A DNA stretch of 64,000 nt from Bacteroidales bacterium. Lineage in GTDB: Bacteria; Bacteroidota; Bacteroidia; Bacteroidales; UBA932. The notes beneath the pieces are model-generated. The model ran no database searches. It saw only the letters and a program-made list of their open reading frames with translations, and was not told where the DNA came from. The stretch is taken from assembly GCA_012522855.1 (NCBI GenBank), contig JAAYJQ010000017.1, positions 124,001 through 188,000 of the forward strand, given 5' to 3'. Shown one piece after another: positions 16,574 to 24,993 of the stretch (its first letter is position 1; every line of letters starts with the position of its first letter). The translations under genes were made by a program, and so were the position numbers.

Positions 16574-16647
16574 TGGTCCCAGCAGGGCATGATCCTGCGA
16601 CCCCCTGATTATGAGTCAGATGCTCTAACCAACTGAGCTATGGGACC
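16574..16647 (-). tRNA. tRNA with CAU anticodon (Met elongator, or Ile2)
   Basis: The minus strand folds as a full cloverleaf: acceptor GGTCCCA/TGGGACC, D arm GCTC/GAGC, anticodon loop CTCATAA, variable loop GGGTC, T stem GCAGG/CCTGC, discriminator A. CCA is not encoded. The T loop reads ATCATGC instead of the usual TTCRANN: A replaces T at position 54 and T replaces A at position 58. The CAU anticodon fits elongator Met or lysidine-modified Ile. Sequence alone does not settle which. It lies 23 bases downstream of rpsJ and is probably processed from the same transcript. Confidence 0.88.
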
Positions 16648-16670
16648 GGAGGATCGAAGGTTCAAAGTCC

Positions 16671-16976
16671 TCAGACTTTGATTTCGACTTCGACACCCGA
16701 AGGAAGTTCAAGCTTCATCAGCGCATCGACCGTCTTCGCATTGGAATCGTCGATGTCTAGAAGCCGGCAATAGGCAGCAAGCTCAAATTGTTCACGCGCC
16801 TTCTTGTTGACGAAGGTAGAGCGATTGACCGTGAAAATCTTCTTGTTCGTGGGGAGCGGAATCGGACCGTTCACCCTCGCACCCGTTGCCTTCACCGTAT
16901 CCACGATCTTGGAGGCGGACTTATCGACCAGCATGTGATCGAATGATTTGAGTTTAATTCTGATTTTTTGACTCAT
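16671..16976 (-). CDS. rpsJ: 30S ribosomal protein S10
   Basis: A 101-residue S10 ([20 protein letters not shown]) with the conserved [29 protein letters not shown] core. S10 sits in the 30S head and also acts with NusB in antitermination. It follows fusA by 34 bases in the str operon. The usual next gene, rplC of the S10 cluster, is not here: a tRNA gene and terminators follow instead. Confidence 0.97.
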   Translation of the reverse strand: MSQKIRIKLKSFDHMLVDKSASKIVDTVKATGARVNGPIPLPTNKKIFTVNRSTFVNKKAREQFELAAYCRLLDIDDSNAKTVDALMKLELPSGVEVEIKV

Positions 16977-17010
16977 ATCAATAATTTCTTAATAATCAAC
17001 AAAACAATAA

Positions 17011-19128
17011 CTACTCATCTTCCGGCACCCTGTAGCCGCTCTTCTCGATGATTTCTTTGGCCAAGTTCGCGGGGACCTCCTCATAGTGGTCGAAGGTCAT
17101 CGTGCTGGTGGCGCGACCGGAAGACAGGGTCCTGAGGACCGTGACATACCCGAACTGCTCTGCCAGCGGGACGAACGCCCGGATCAACCGAGCGCCGTTG
17201 GCCGTAGAATCCATGGCTTGGATCTGACCGCGGCGGCGGTTCAAGTCGCCGACAATGTCGCCCATATAATCTTCCGGGGTAACCACCTCGAGAGACATGA
17301 TGGGTTCCAAGAGGATAGGCTTGGCCTTGGGGCAGGCATGCCGGAAGGCAAGGCGAGCAGCCATCTCGAATGAAAGCTGATCGGAGTCGACCGGATGGTA
17401 AGAACCATCCAGGAGAGTAACCTTCAGAGACTGCATCTCATAGCCGGCAAGGACACCATTGGACAAGGCAGCCTCGAAGCCTTTCTGGACGGAAGGAATA
17501 TATTCTTTGGGAACATTGCCGCCCTTGACCTGGCTGTCGAACTGCAGTCCGCTTGTACCCGGATCAGCCGGTCCGATTTCAACAATGATGTCCGCGAACT
17601 TACCGCGGCCACCCGTCTGTTTCTTGAACAGCTCGCGATGCTGGACCGTGGCCGTGACGGCTTCCTTGTAATTGACCTGAGGGGCACCCTGGTTGATCTC
17701 CACGTCGAACTCCCTGCGGAGACGATCGACAATGATGTCCAGGTGAAGTTCACCCATTCCGCTGATGATCGTCTGGCCGGTTTCCGCATCCGATTTCACC
17801 GTGAACGTAGGATCCTCCTCGGCCAGTTTGCCGAGCGCCATCCCCAATTTATCGAGGTCGGACTGGGTCTTCGGCTCCACAGCGATCCCGATGACGGGAT
17901 CCGGGAATTCCATCGACTCGAGCGTGACGGGATTCTTTTCGTCGCAGATCGTATCGCCGGTCCGGAGATCCTTGAAACCGACCGCCGCGCAGATGTCCCC
18001 GGCCTCCACAAAATCGATGGGATTCTGGTGGTTGGAGTGCATTTGGTAGAGTCTGGCGACTCTTTCCTTCTTGTCCGTCCGGGAATTCAGCACGTAGGTT
18101 CCGGCATCAAGACGCCCGGAATAGGCGCGGATGTATGCAAGACGTCCCACGAAAGGATCCGTGGCGATCTTGAACACGAGCCCGCAGAAAGGATCATTTG
18201 CCGAAGGCTGGAGCTCCTGTTCGCGGCCGGTGTAGGTGTGGGTCGCTTTTACCGACCCGATGTCCAGCGGAGACGGGAGATACCGGATGATCGCATCGAT
18301 GAGGAACTGTACCCCTTTGTCCTTGTAGGACGAGCCGCAGGTCGCGGGCACGATCTGCATGGATATGGTACCTTTCCGGAGAGCGGAGATGATTTCCTCT
18401 TCGGTCAACGACTCGGGGGACTCAAAATATTTCTCCATGAGCGTCTCGTCGCATTCGGCAGCCGCCTCAACCAACTTGTCCCTCCAGAGCTCCACGTCTC
18501 CCTTCATGTCTTCGGGGATCGGAATCTCATGGAAGTTGTTGATTTCAGTGTTGTCGGCGTCATAGATCAGCGCCTTCCGGGAAATCAAGTCCACAATTCC
18601 CTTGAATTTGTCCTCGGATCCGATCGGCAAGGCAAGGGGAACGGTAGTCGCTCCCAACTTGTTCTTGATCTCCTCAAGACATGCGAGAAAGTCGGCCCCG
18701 ACCCGATCCATCTTGTTGACATAGACGATCTTCGGAACTTTGAATTTGTCCGCCTGCCGCCAAACCGTTTCGGACTGGGGCTGAACTTTTCCCACGGCAT
18801 CGAAGGTGGCCACACAACCGTCGAGCACACGCAGGGAACGCTCAACTTCAACCGTGAAGTCGACGTGGCCCGGAGTGTCGATGAGATTCAACTGATAAAC
18901 CTGGTCGTTGTAATGCCAGAATGCCGTGGTGGCGGCGGAGGTGATGGTGATCCCCCGCTCCTGCTCCTGGACCATCCAGTCCATGGTAGCGCCACCGTCG
19001 TGAACCTCTCCGATTTTGTGGATCTTGCCCGTATAATACAGGATCCGTTCAGACGTTGTTGTCTTACCGGCATCAATGTGGGCGATGATACCGATGTTTC
19101 TTGTAAATGTTAGATCTCTATTGCCCAT
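17011..19128 (-). CDS. fusA: translation elongation factor G
   Basis: A 705-residue EF-G, the GTPase that drives ribosomal translocation. It has the P-loop HIDAGKTT, the switch region [32 protein letters not shown], and the guanine-specificity motif NKMDR, followed by domains II to V ending in the canonical C-terminus ([21 protein letters not shown]). The start [19 protein letters not shown] is typical. It lies 11 bases downstream of rpsG. Position and full length identify it as the main housekeeping EF-G rather than a paralogue. Confidence 0.97.
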   Translation of the reverse strand: MGNRDLTFTRNIGIIAHIDAGKTTTSERILYYTGKIHKIGEVHDGGATMDWMVQEQERGITITSAATTAFWHYNDQVYQLNLIDTPGHVDFTVEVERSLRVLDGCVATFDAVGKVQPQSETVWRQADKFKVPKIVYVNKMDRVGADFLACLEEIKNKLGATTVPLALPIGSEDKFKGIVDLISRKALIYDADNTEINNFHEIPIPEDMKGDVELWRDKLVEAAAECDETLMEKYFESPESLTEEEIISALRKGTISMQIVPATCGSSYKDKGVQFLIDAIIRYLPSPLDIGSVKATHTYTGREQELQPSANDPFCGLVFKIATDPFVGRLAYIRAYSGRLDAGTYVLNSRTDKKERVARLYQMHSNHQNPIDFVEAGDICAAVGFKDLRTGDTICDEKNPVTLESMEFPDPVIGIAVEPKTQSDLDKLGMALGKLAEEDPTFTVKSDAETGQTIISGMGELHLDIIVDRLRREFDVEINQGAPQVNYKEAVTATVQHRELFKKQTGGRGKFADIIVEIGPADPGTSGLQFDSQVKGGNVPKEYIPSVQKGFEAALSNGVLAGYEMQSLKVTLLDGSYHPVDSDQLSFEMAARLAFRHACPKAKPILLEPIMSLEVVTPEDYMGDIVGDLNRRRGQIQAMDSTANGARLIRAFVPLAEQFGYVTVLRTLSSGRATSTMTFDHYEEVPANLAKEIIEKSGYRVPEDE

Positions 19129-19139
19129 CTAAGCAAAAA

Positions 19140-19616
19140 TTAGAAACGGAAGTGAGCGAAAGCCTTGTTGGCTTCGGCCATCCTGTGCATATCCTCTTTC
19201 CGCTTAAATGCGCCTCCTTCGTTGTTGTAGGCGGCTATGATCTCCGCACAAAGTTTTTCTGCCATGGAGTGGCCGGAACGCTTGCGAGCGTAGTTGATCA
19301 TGTTCTTCATGGAGAGCGAGACTTTTCTTTCCGGACGCAACTCTGTCGGCACCTGGAAGTTCGCTCCTCCTACACGACGCGACTTGACCTCGATCTGAGG
19401 GGTCACGTTTTCGAGAGCCTTCCTCCAGATATCTAGAGGAGCCTTGTCAGAATCCTTCATCTTCTCGCCTACCCTGTCAATGGCATCGTAAAAAATTGAA
19501 TACGCGATACTCTTCTTCCCCTGTAACATAAGATTGTTCACGAAACGGGTCACCTCGATATCGTGATACTTAGGATCAGGAAGTAGAATTCTCTTCTTAG
19601 GCTTCGATTTTCTCAT
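19140..19616 (-). CDS. rpsG: 30S ribosomal protein S7
   Basis: A 158-residue S7 ([20 protein letters not shown]), a primary 16S rRNA-binding protein of the 30S head, with the conserved [20 protein letters not shown] and [13 protein letters not shown] motifs. It is the second gene of the str operon, 37 bases after rpsL. Confidence 0.97.
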   Translation of the reverse strand: MRKSKPKKRILLPDPKYHDIEVTRFVNNLMLQGKKSIAYSIFYDAIDRVGEKMKDSDKAPLDIWRKALENVTPQIEVKSRRVGGANFQVPTELRPERKVSLSMKNMINYARKRSGHSMAEKLCAEIIAAYNNEGGAFKRKEDMHRMAEANKAFAHFRF

Positions 19617-19653
19617 TTTGAGTAAAAATTAAAGGTGAAAAAAGTTAAACGGA

Positions 19654-20034
19654 CTACTTAGATTTCTTCGGCCGCTTGGCGCCGTAGAGAGAGCGGGACT
19701 GCGTCCTGCCTTCTACGCCTGCGGTATCCAAAGCTCCTCTAAGGATGTGGTAGCGCACACCGGGAAGGTCCTTCACACGACCGCCGCGCACGAGCACGAT
19801 GGAGTGTTCCTGAAGGTTGTGTCCCTCGCCCGGAATGTACGCGTTGACCTCTTTGGAGTTGGTAAGGCGTACCCTGGCCACCTTTCTCATCGCTGAGTTC
19901 GGTTTCTTGGGCGTGGTGGTGTACACACGCAGGCATACGCCCCTCTTCTGAGGGCAAGCGTCCAGCGCACGAGACTTGCTTTTGTAAGCAATGACCTCGC
20001 GTCCTTTGCGAACTAATTGTTGAATTGTAGGCAT
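19654..20034 (-). CDS. rpsL: 30S ribosomal protein S12
   Basis: A 126-residue S12 of the decoding centre. It keeps the conserved [17 protein letters not shown] and [15 protein letters not shown] motifs. The lysines where streptomycin-resistance changes usually arise (K in TPKKPNS and RVKDLPG) are wild type. It is the first gene of the str operon and has a full consensus promoter upstream. Confidence 0.97.
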   Translation of the reverse strand: MPTIQQLVRKGREVIAYKSKSRALDACPQKRGVCLRVYTTTPKKPNSAMRKVARVRLTNSKEVNAYIPGEGHNLQEHSIVLVRGGRVKDLPGVRYHILRGALDTAGVEGRTQSRSLYGAKRPKKSK

Positions 20035-20064
20035 AAATGATTATAAATCTATAATTTATGTTTT

Positions 20065-20081
20065 CCCCCAAACTTTTGGGG
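20065..20081 (-). promoter_or_regulatory. possible 5'-end hairpin in the rpsL leader
   Basis: The sequence CCCCAAACTTTTGGGG is almost fully palindromic and begins where the rpsL promoter predicts the transcript to start (about 20080). The transcript would therefore open with a G/C-clamped stem, which in general slows 5' decay. This is inference from position only. Confidence 0.35.
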
Positions 20082-20085
20082 ACCG

Positions 20086-20117
20086 CAAATTTACATATAA
20101 ATATCTGAATTAACAAA
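20086..20117 (-). promoter_or_regulatory. consensus promoter of the str operon
   Basis: On the minus strand, TTTG (20117-20114) is followed by 20 bases and TAAATTTG (20093-20086). This matches the Bacteroidota consensus TTTG-N19-21-TAnnTTTG exactly and gives a leader of about 45 bases before rpsL. Confidence 0.8.
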
Positions 20118-20170
20118 GTTTTCAACAACTTAGATTCGCTGTTCCACTGACGCGATTCCAAGAATTTGCT

Positions 20171-20178
20171 TATCTTTA
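20171..20178 (+). promoter_or_regulatory. -7 box for the GH2 gene
   Basis: TATCTTTA (TAnnTTTA) ends 5 bases before the ATG at 20184, so the mRNA would start at or within a few bases of the start codon. The same TATCTTTA variant is found before the GH92 gene at 62953 and the peptidase gene at 63153. No -33 TTTG is seen at the right distance. Confidence 0.45.
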
Positions 20179-20183
20179 CTTTC

Positions 20184-22715
20184 ATGAGAACAACAGCATT
20201 ACGCGCGATCGCATCCGCCGCAGCGGCGGTGCTTTCACTGACACTGCAGGCGCAGCCTGCCGGAAGAACGAACTTCAACGAAGGCTGGACCTTCACCAAG
20301 GACGGGAACAGCCGGGTCGTGAACTTGCCGCATGACTGGGGTGTAGATGGCCCCTTCGTCCAAGAATATCCCGGAGAGACGGGCAAACTGGCTTGGTGGG
20401 GGAAGGCGGAATATTCAAAAATTCTGAACGTCGCTGCGCCCAAGATCGAGGATGGAACGCGGTTTCTGTTGGACATTGACGGAGCGATGTCGTTCTGCAA
20501 AGTCTATTGCAACAACCAGTTCGCGGGAGAATGGCCCTATGGCTACGCCTCCTGGCAGGCGGATCTGACGCCTTTTTTGAAAGCGGGCCAAAATGTAATC
20601 CGCATTACGCTGGACAATCCGGAAGAATCGAGCCGCTGGTATCCCGGGGGCGGAATCTACCGAAATGTCTGGCTCACCGAGGCGCCTCCGGCGGGCGTAG
20701 CGCATTGGGGGACTTACGTAACCACCGAAGTCCGCAACGTGCGGCAGGATCCCGGAGCGACCAAATTATCCTCGCTCCCGACGGCACGGAAAATCGCGGA
20801 CGCGACGGTTCGTCTGGACATCACCCTGCGCGGGAACGCCGCCGGCGGGACGGTCCGCACGACCGTGTACGAAGGCGCTTCACACAGGATGCGGATGTAT
20901 ATTCCGAAAGGTGCCGTGTCTGACACCACCAAGCTGGACACCTTCCGCGACGGACAAGTCATCCGGCAGGAAATTGAGTTGCGAGACTGCAAACTGTGGA
21001 GTCCCGCAACCCCGATTCTGTACACGGCCGAGACCGTGGTTACCGATGCCGACGGACGCAGCGAGCTGTATTTCACCACCTTCGGTGTCCGGACGGCGGA
21101 ATTCCGCGCTGACGCCTTCTACCTCAACGGGGAAAAAACTTTCCTGAAAGGGGTCTGCCTGCACCACGATGCCGGCGCCCTCGGCGCGGTCTGGGACGAC
21201 ACCGCCTGGGAACGAAGGCTGAATATTCTTAAACAGATGGGTTGCAACGCTATCCGCACCGCGCACAATCCCCCGGGACCGGAATTCCTCGACCTCTGCG
21301 ATCAGATGGGATTCCTGGTGATGGACGAACTCACGGACACTTGGACCATCCCCAAGAAAAAGAACGGCTACGCCCTGATCTTCGATGAATGGGCGGACAA
21401 GGATCTGCGGGCGATGATCCGCCGGGACCGCAACCATCCTTCCGTGATTCTCTGGAGTATCGGCAACGAGGTCGGAGAACAGGGACGTCCGGAGAAATAT
21501 TCCATAGCCTACCATCTGACTGAAATTTGCCACGCTGAAGATCCGACGCGGCCCACGACCATCGGAAGCCACGACCCTCGAGCGGCGGAGACGGATTTTA
21601 AAAACTCGGTCGATGTTTTCGGATTCAACTACAAGCCGCATCTCTACGGGAAGTTCCATGCAGCGAACCCTGACAAGCCCTATCTGGGGAGCGAAACCGC
21701 CTCGACCATCAGCTCGCGGGGCGTGTATTTCTTCCCGCCCAGCGACAAAAAGGAAGAGTCGGAAGCCAACTTCCAGGTGTGCTCCTATGACCTGTACACC
21801 GTCCCGTGGGGACAGACGCCCGAACAGGAATGGGCGCTGGAGGACGAAAATCCGACTTGCGCCGGAGAGTTCGTCTGGACCGGGTTCGACTACCTCGGCG
21901 AGCCGACTCCGTACAACGCCGACTTGACCGTGCTGACCAACTTCCATGATTCTGAAGCCCGGGCGAACGCCGAACGGGAACTGGCCGAGAAAGGCAAGAT
22001 CACCACACCCTCCCGGAGTTCCTATTTCGGGATCATCGACCTCGCCGGTTTTCCGAAAGACCGCTACTGGCTGTACAAGGCTCGCTGGAGCGATGCTCGC
22101 GTGCTGCACATGCTGCCCCACTGGAACTGGGAAGGACGCGAAGGCCAAATTACCCCGATCCACGTGTACACCAACTGCGACAGCGTGGAACTGTTTCTGA
22201 ACGGTCGTTCATACGGAATGAAAGTCCGGGGCGAGCGGCAGTACCGCCTCCGCTGGGACGACATCCGCTACGAGGCCGGAACAGTCAAGCTGACCGGCTA
22301 CCGGAACGGGCAAGCGCAGGATGAAATTGTCCGGACAACCGGCCCGGCGACAAAGGTAGTGATGACCCGGGAAGGCCCCTTTGGCCCCGATCGCAACTTC
22401 GGCGGAGACGGTTATCCTCCCGTCAAACTTCAGCCGGTTCCCGTCGGTCGCTTGGTCTTTTTCGATGTCAAAGTTGCGGACAAAAATGGTTCCCTCGTCC
22501 CCACGGCCGACAACTTGTTGAAATTCAGTCTCTCGGGGCCAGGCGAAATCGTAGCGGTGGATGCAGGCGACCCGACCTGCCACACCCCTTTCCGTTCCGA
22601 TGAAATCAAAGCCTTTGGAGGCCTCGCCACTGTGATTGTCCGACGAACCGGTGCCGGAAAGATCGTCCTCACCGCCGAAAGCGATGGGCTCAAGAAAGCC
22701 CGCTGGCGGTTCTGA
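20184..22715 (+). CDS. glycoside hydrolase family 2 (beta-galactosidase-like), exported
   Basis: An 843-residue exported GH2 enzyme. A Sec signal (MRTTALRAIASAAAAVLSLT) is followed by the GH2 jelly-roll sugar-binding domain (NEGWTFTKDG, LPHDWGVDGPF, WYPGGGIYRNVWL), an Ig-like domain, and the TIM barrel with AIRTAHNPPGPEFLDLCDQMGF. The barrel contains SVILWSIGNEVGEQ, whose GNE Glu is the expected acid/base. The likely nucleophile is the Glu of KPYLGSETA. A C-terminal DUF4982/Ig-like part follows. GH2 includes beta-galactosidases, beta-mannosidases and beta-glucuronidases, and substrate is not fixed by motif. The track's TTG start at 20166 lies upstream of a clean ATG, which I use. It reads into the GH92 gene 47 bases later. 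Confidence 0.88.
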   Translation: MRTTALRAIASAAAAVLSLTLQAQPAGRTNFNEGWTFTKDGNSRVVNLPHDWGVDGPFVQEYPGETGKLAWWGKAEYSKILNVAAPKIEDGTRFLLDIDGAMSFCKVYCNNQFAGEWPYGYASWQADLTPFLKAGQNVIRITLDNPEESSRWYPGGGIYRNVWLTEAPPAGVAHWGTYVTTEVRNVRQDPGATKLSSLPTARKIADATVRLDITLRGNAAGGTVRTTVYEGASHRMRMYIPKGAVSDTTKLDTFRDGQVIRQEIELRDCKLWSPATPILYTAETVVTDADGRSELYFTTFGVRTAEFRADAFYLNGEKTFLKGVCLHHDAGALGAVWDDTAWERRLNILKQMGCNAIRTAHNPPGPEFLDLCDQMGFLVMDELTDTWTIPKKKNGYALIFDEWADKDLRAMIRRDRNHPSVILWSIGNEVGEQGRPEKYSIAYHLTEICHAEDPTRPTTIGSHDPRAAETDFKNSVDVFGFNYKPHLYGKFHAANPDKPYLGSETASTISSRGVYFFPPSDKKEESEANFQVCSYDLYTVPWGQTPEQEWALEDENPTCAGEFVWTGFDYLGEPTPYNADLTVLTNFHDSEARANAERELAEKGKITTPSRSSYFGIIDLAGFPKDRYWLYKARWSDARVLHMLPHWNWEGREGQITPIHVYTNCDSVELFLNGRSYGMKVRGERQYRLRWDDIRYEAGTVKLTGYRNGQAQDEIVRTTGPATKVVMTREGPFGPDRNFGGDGYPPVKLQPVPVGRLVFFDVKVADKNGSLVPTADNLLKFSLSGPGEIVAVDAGDPTCHTPFRSDEIKAFGGLATVIVRRTGAGKIVLTAESDGLKKARWRF

Positions 22716-22762
22716 AGACGGGACGGCCTCAAGAAAGAAAAACGAGAGAAAATATCCGACAA

Positions 22763-24973
22763 ATGAAGAAAACCCTATTAGTTTTAGCCGTAACGGCCTG
22801 TTGCTCATGCACATTTGAACAAGGAAGAGTCAACAAAGTATCCGACCCCTTGGAATATGTCGACACCGAAATCGGCGGGGTCGGAGTCCTCCTGCAGCCG
22901 ACAAGGCCGACAGTGCAGATTCCGAACCAGTTGATCAGATGGTCTCCCCTGAGGGCCGACCTTCTTGACGTGTGTATCTACGATTATCCCCTGACGCTCA
23001 CCTCCCATAGACAGGAGTCCGTATTCGGGTTCCTTCCGCTGGCGCGAATACCTTCGGACGGATGGGTCTGGGAGGCCGGACAGGTCTATGACAATGAGCG
23101 GAATACTCCTTACGGCTATCGTGCAAACCTGGAAGGCTGCAACATAAAATTCAGCTGCGCTCCCAAGAGCGGCATAGCAGAGATTCACTTTGAATCTGAC
23201 GAGGGGGGCTTCCTCCGCTTCAGAATCTTGAACGGGAAGGGTTCCTATCATTTGGAAAACGAGAGGGAGCTGACTGGAGAAGAGGAGTTTCATGGAATGA
23301 AGGCCTACGTTTGCGTCCGATTCGAATCCCCGGTCACTCTTGAAAAATCGGATGAAGACAGGCCGATGATCCTCCTTTCGACGACGACAAGAGACGTCAG
23401 GATGCGTTACGCGATCTCGTACATAAGCAAAGAGAAAGCGAGGACAACTTTGGACAAAGAGATCCCGAGCTTTGACCTGAATAGGGTCAGAGAGAACGCG
23501 AGGTCCAGTTGGGAAAAGGCGCTGGGACGTATCCGGATAAAAGGAGGATCGGAAAAAGACATCAGACTCTTCTATTCATCCTTGTACCGCTGCTACGAGC
23601 GAATGGTCGACATCAATGAATACGGCAGTTATTTTAGCGCCTTCGATAACAAGGTGCACCAGAGCGACGACCCTTTCTACACGGACAACTGGTTGTGGGA
23701 TACCTATGTGTCGCTTGAACCGCTGATGACGATCCTGAATCCCGACCAGGAAGAAGACAAGTTGAGGTCCTATGTGGAGATGTACAAACAGTGCGGGGTC
23801 ATTCCTTCCTTCGCTGTGATCTGGGGCGATTGGCCCGCCATGACCGGAAACTATGCGGCGGTGTGGATGGCAGACTCCCGGGCAAAGGGGTTGGATTTCG
23901 ATCTTGGTTCGGTCTACAAGGGACTGAAAGACAATTCATTGGAGTCTACGCTTCTGCCGTGGAAGAACGGCCCTCGCACCGTTCTGGACGATTTCTACAA
24001 TGAACACGGATGGTTTCCCGCCCTCCATCCGGGCGAGGAGGAAACCGTGCCGGAAGTCATGATGCCCTGGGAGCGCAGGCAGGCGGTATCCCTTTCCACG
24101 GCTTTCTCCTATGCTGACTGGGCGACAGCGCAACTTGCAAGGGAACTAGGCAAGGAAGAAGATGTGGATCTGTTCTTGAAACGCGCCGCCTACTATAAGA
24201 ATGTGTATCGTCCGGACAAAGGAATGTTCTGGCCAAGGGACAAGGAGGGCAACTGGATCGAAGGGGTGGATCCCAGGTACATGGACCGGGCCTATTACAC
24301 CGAAAACAATGCCTATACCTTCCAGTGGGACGTAAAGCATGACTTGGAAGGATTGATCGAACTTATGGGGGGCAGAGAGGAGGCCGAAAAGAAATTGGAC
24401 GAGCTGTTCCGCATCCAGATAACGATGCCAAAATACCAGTTCTATGCGATTCTTCCCGATGCGACCGGCATGATGGGGCAGTTCGCAATGGGCAATGAAC
24501 CGAGCTTCCATATTCCATACATCTACAACTATCTCGGATCCCCGTGGAAGACGCAGAAACGCATTCGCACCATCATCGACCGGATGTTCAGCGACACGGT
24601 TTACGGCATTCCGGGAGACGAGGACGGTGGCGGCATGAGTTCGTTCCTCGTATTCACGATGATGGGATTCTTTCCGGTGACCCCGGGGATCCCGGTCTAT
24701 GCGATAGGATGCCCGTTCTTCGAGGAGGCGACCATCAACCTTCCCGGGGACAAGAAATTCACAGTCAAAGCACGGGGCGTCTCAAAGGAGAACAAATACA
24801 TCCAAAGCGCCCGGCTCAACGGTAAGCCCCTGGAGAGATCGTGGTTCACACACAAGGAACTGACGGCAGGCGGCGTGCTTGAATTGAAGATGGGGTCCAA
24901 GCCCTGCAAGGAATGGGCTTCCGACCCGGCGCAGCTGCCTCCTTCCAGCATAAACTACAGGGCAAGCGAATAA
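22763..24973 (+). CDS. GH92-like alpha-mannosidase lipoprotein
   Basis: A 736-residue lipoprotein (lipobox CCSC near residue 15). The catalytic module carries GH92 landmarks: DNWLWDTYVSLEPLMTIL, the GNEPSFHIPYIYNYLGSPWKTQKRI block, and GIPGDEDGGGMSSFLVFTMMGF, which holds the conserved acidic residues. GH92 enzymes are Ca2+-dependent, inverting exo-alpha-mannosidases. The N-terminal beta-sandwich is divergent (VQIPNQLIRWSPLRADLLD instead of the usual VGT...PGA..PFG), so bond preference may differ from the two other GH92 modules here. Arginine codons are mostly AGA/AGG (14 of the first 20) against 3 of 20 in the GH2 gene just before it. It ends 20 bases from the convergent regulator gene. Confidence 0.82.
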   Translation: MKKTLLVLAVTACCSCTFEQGRVNKVSDPLEYVDTEIGGVGVLLQPTRPTVQIPNQLIRWSPLRADLLDVCIYDYPLTLTSHRQESVFGFLPLARIPSDGWVWEAGQVYDNERNTPYGYRANLEGCNIKFSCAPKSGIAEIHFESDEGGFLRFRILNGKGSYHLENERELTGEEEFHGMKAYVCVRFESPVTLEKSDEDRPMILLSTTTRDVRMRYAISYISKEKARTTLDKEIPSFDLNRVRENARSSWEKALGRIRIKGGSEKDIRLFYSSLYRCYERMVDINEYGSYFSAFDNKVHQSDDPFYTDNWLWDTYVSLEPLMTILNPDQEEDKLRSYVEMYKQCGVIPSFAVIWGDWPAMTGNYAAVWMADSRAKGLDFDLGSVYKGLKDNSLESTLLPWKNGPRTVLDDFYNEHGWFPALHPGEEETVPEVMMPWERRQAVSLSTAFSYADWATAQLARELGKEEDVDLFLKRAAYYKNVYRPDKGMFWPRDKEGNWIEGVDPRYMDRAYYTENNAYTFQWDVKHDLEGLIELMGGREEAEKKLDELFRIQITMPKYQFYAILPDATGMMGQFAMGNEPSFHIPYIYNYLGSPWKTQKRIRTIIDRMFSDTVYGIPGDEDGGGMSSFLVFTMMGFFPVTPGIPVYAIGCPFFEEATINLPGDKKFTVKARGVSKENKYIQSARLNGKPLERSWFTHKELTAGGVLELKMGSKPCKEWASDPAQLPPSSINYRASE

Positions 24974-24993
24974 ACCGGATTGATGTTTGCGGC

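Noticed and set aside
17395-19113. 572-residue plus-strand ORF
   Set aside because: It is a shadow of fusA; no recognisable motifs.
20184-22715. Assignment of GH2 as LacZ
   Set aside because: Only family-level motifs are visible; the enzyme could equally be a beta-mannosidase or beta-glucuronidase, so no gene symbol is given.
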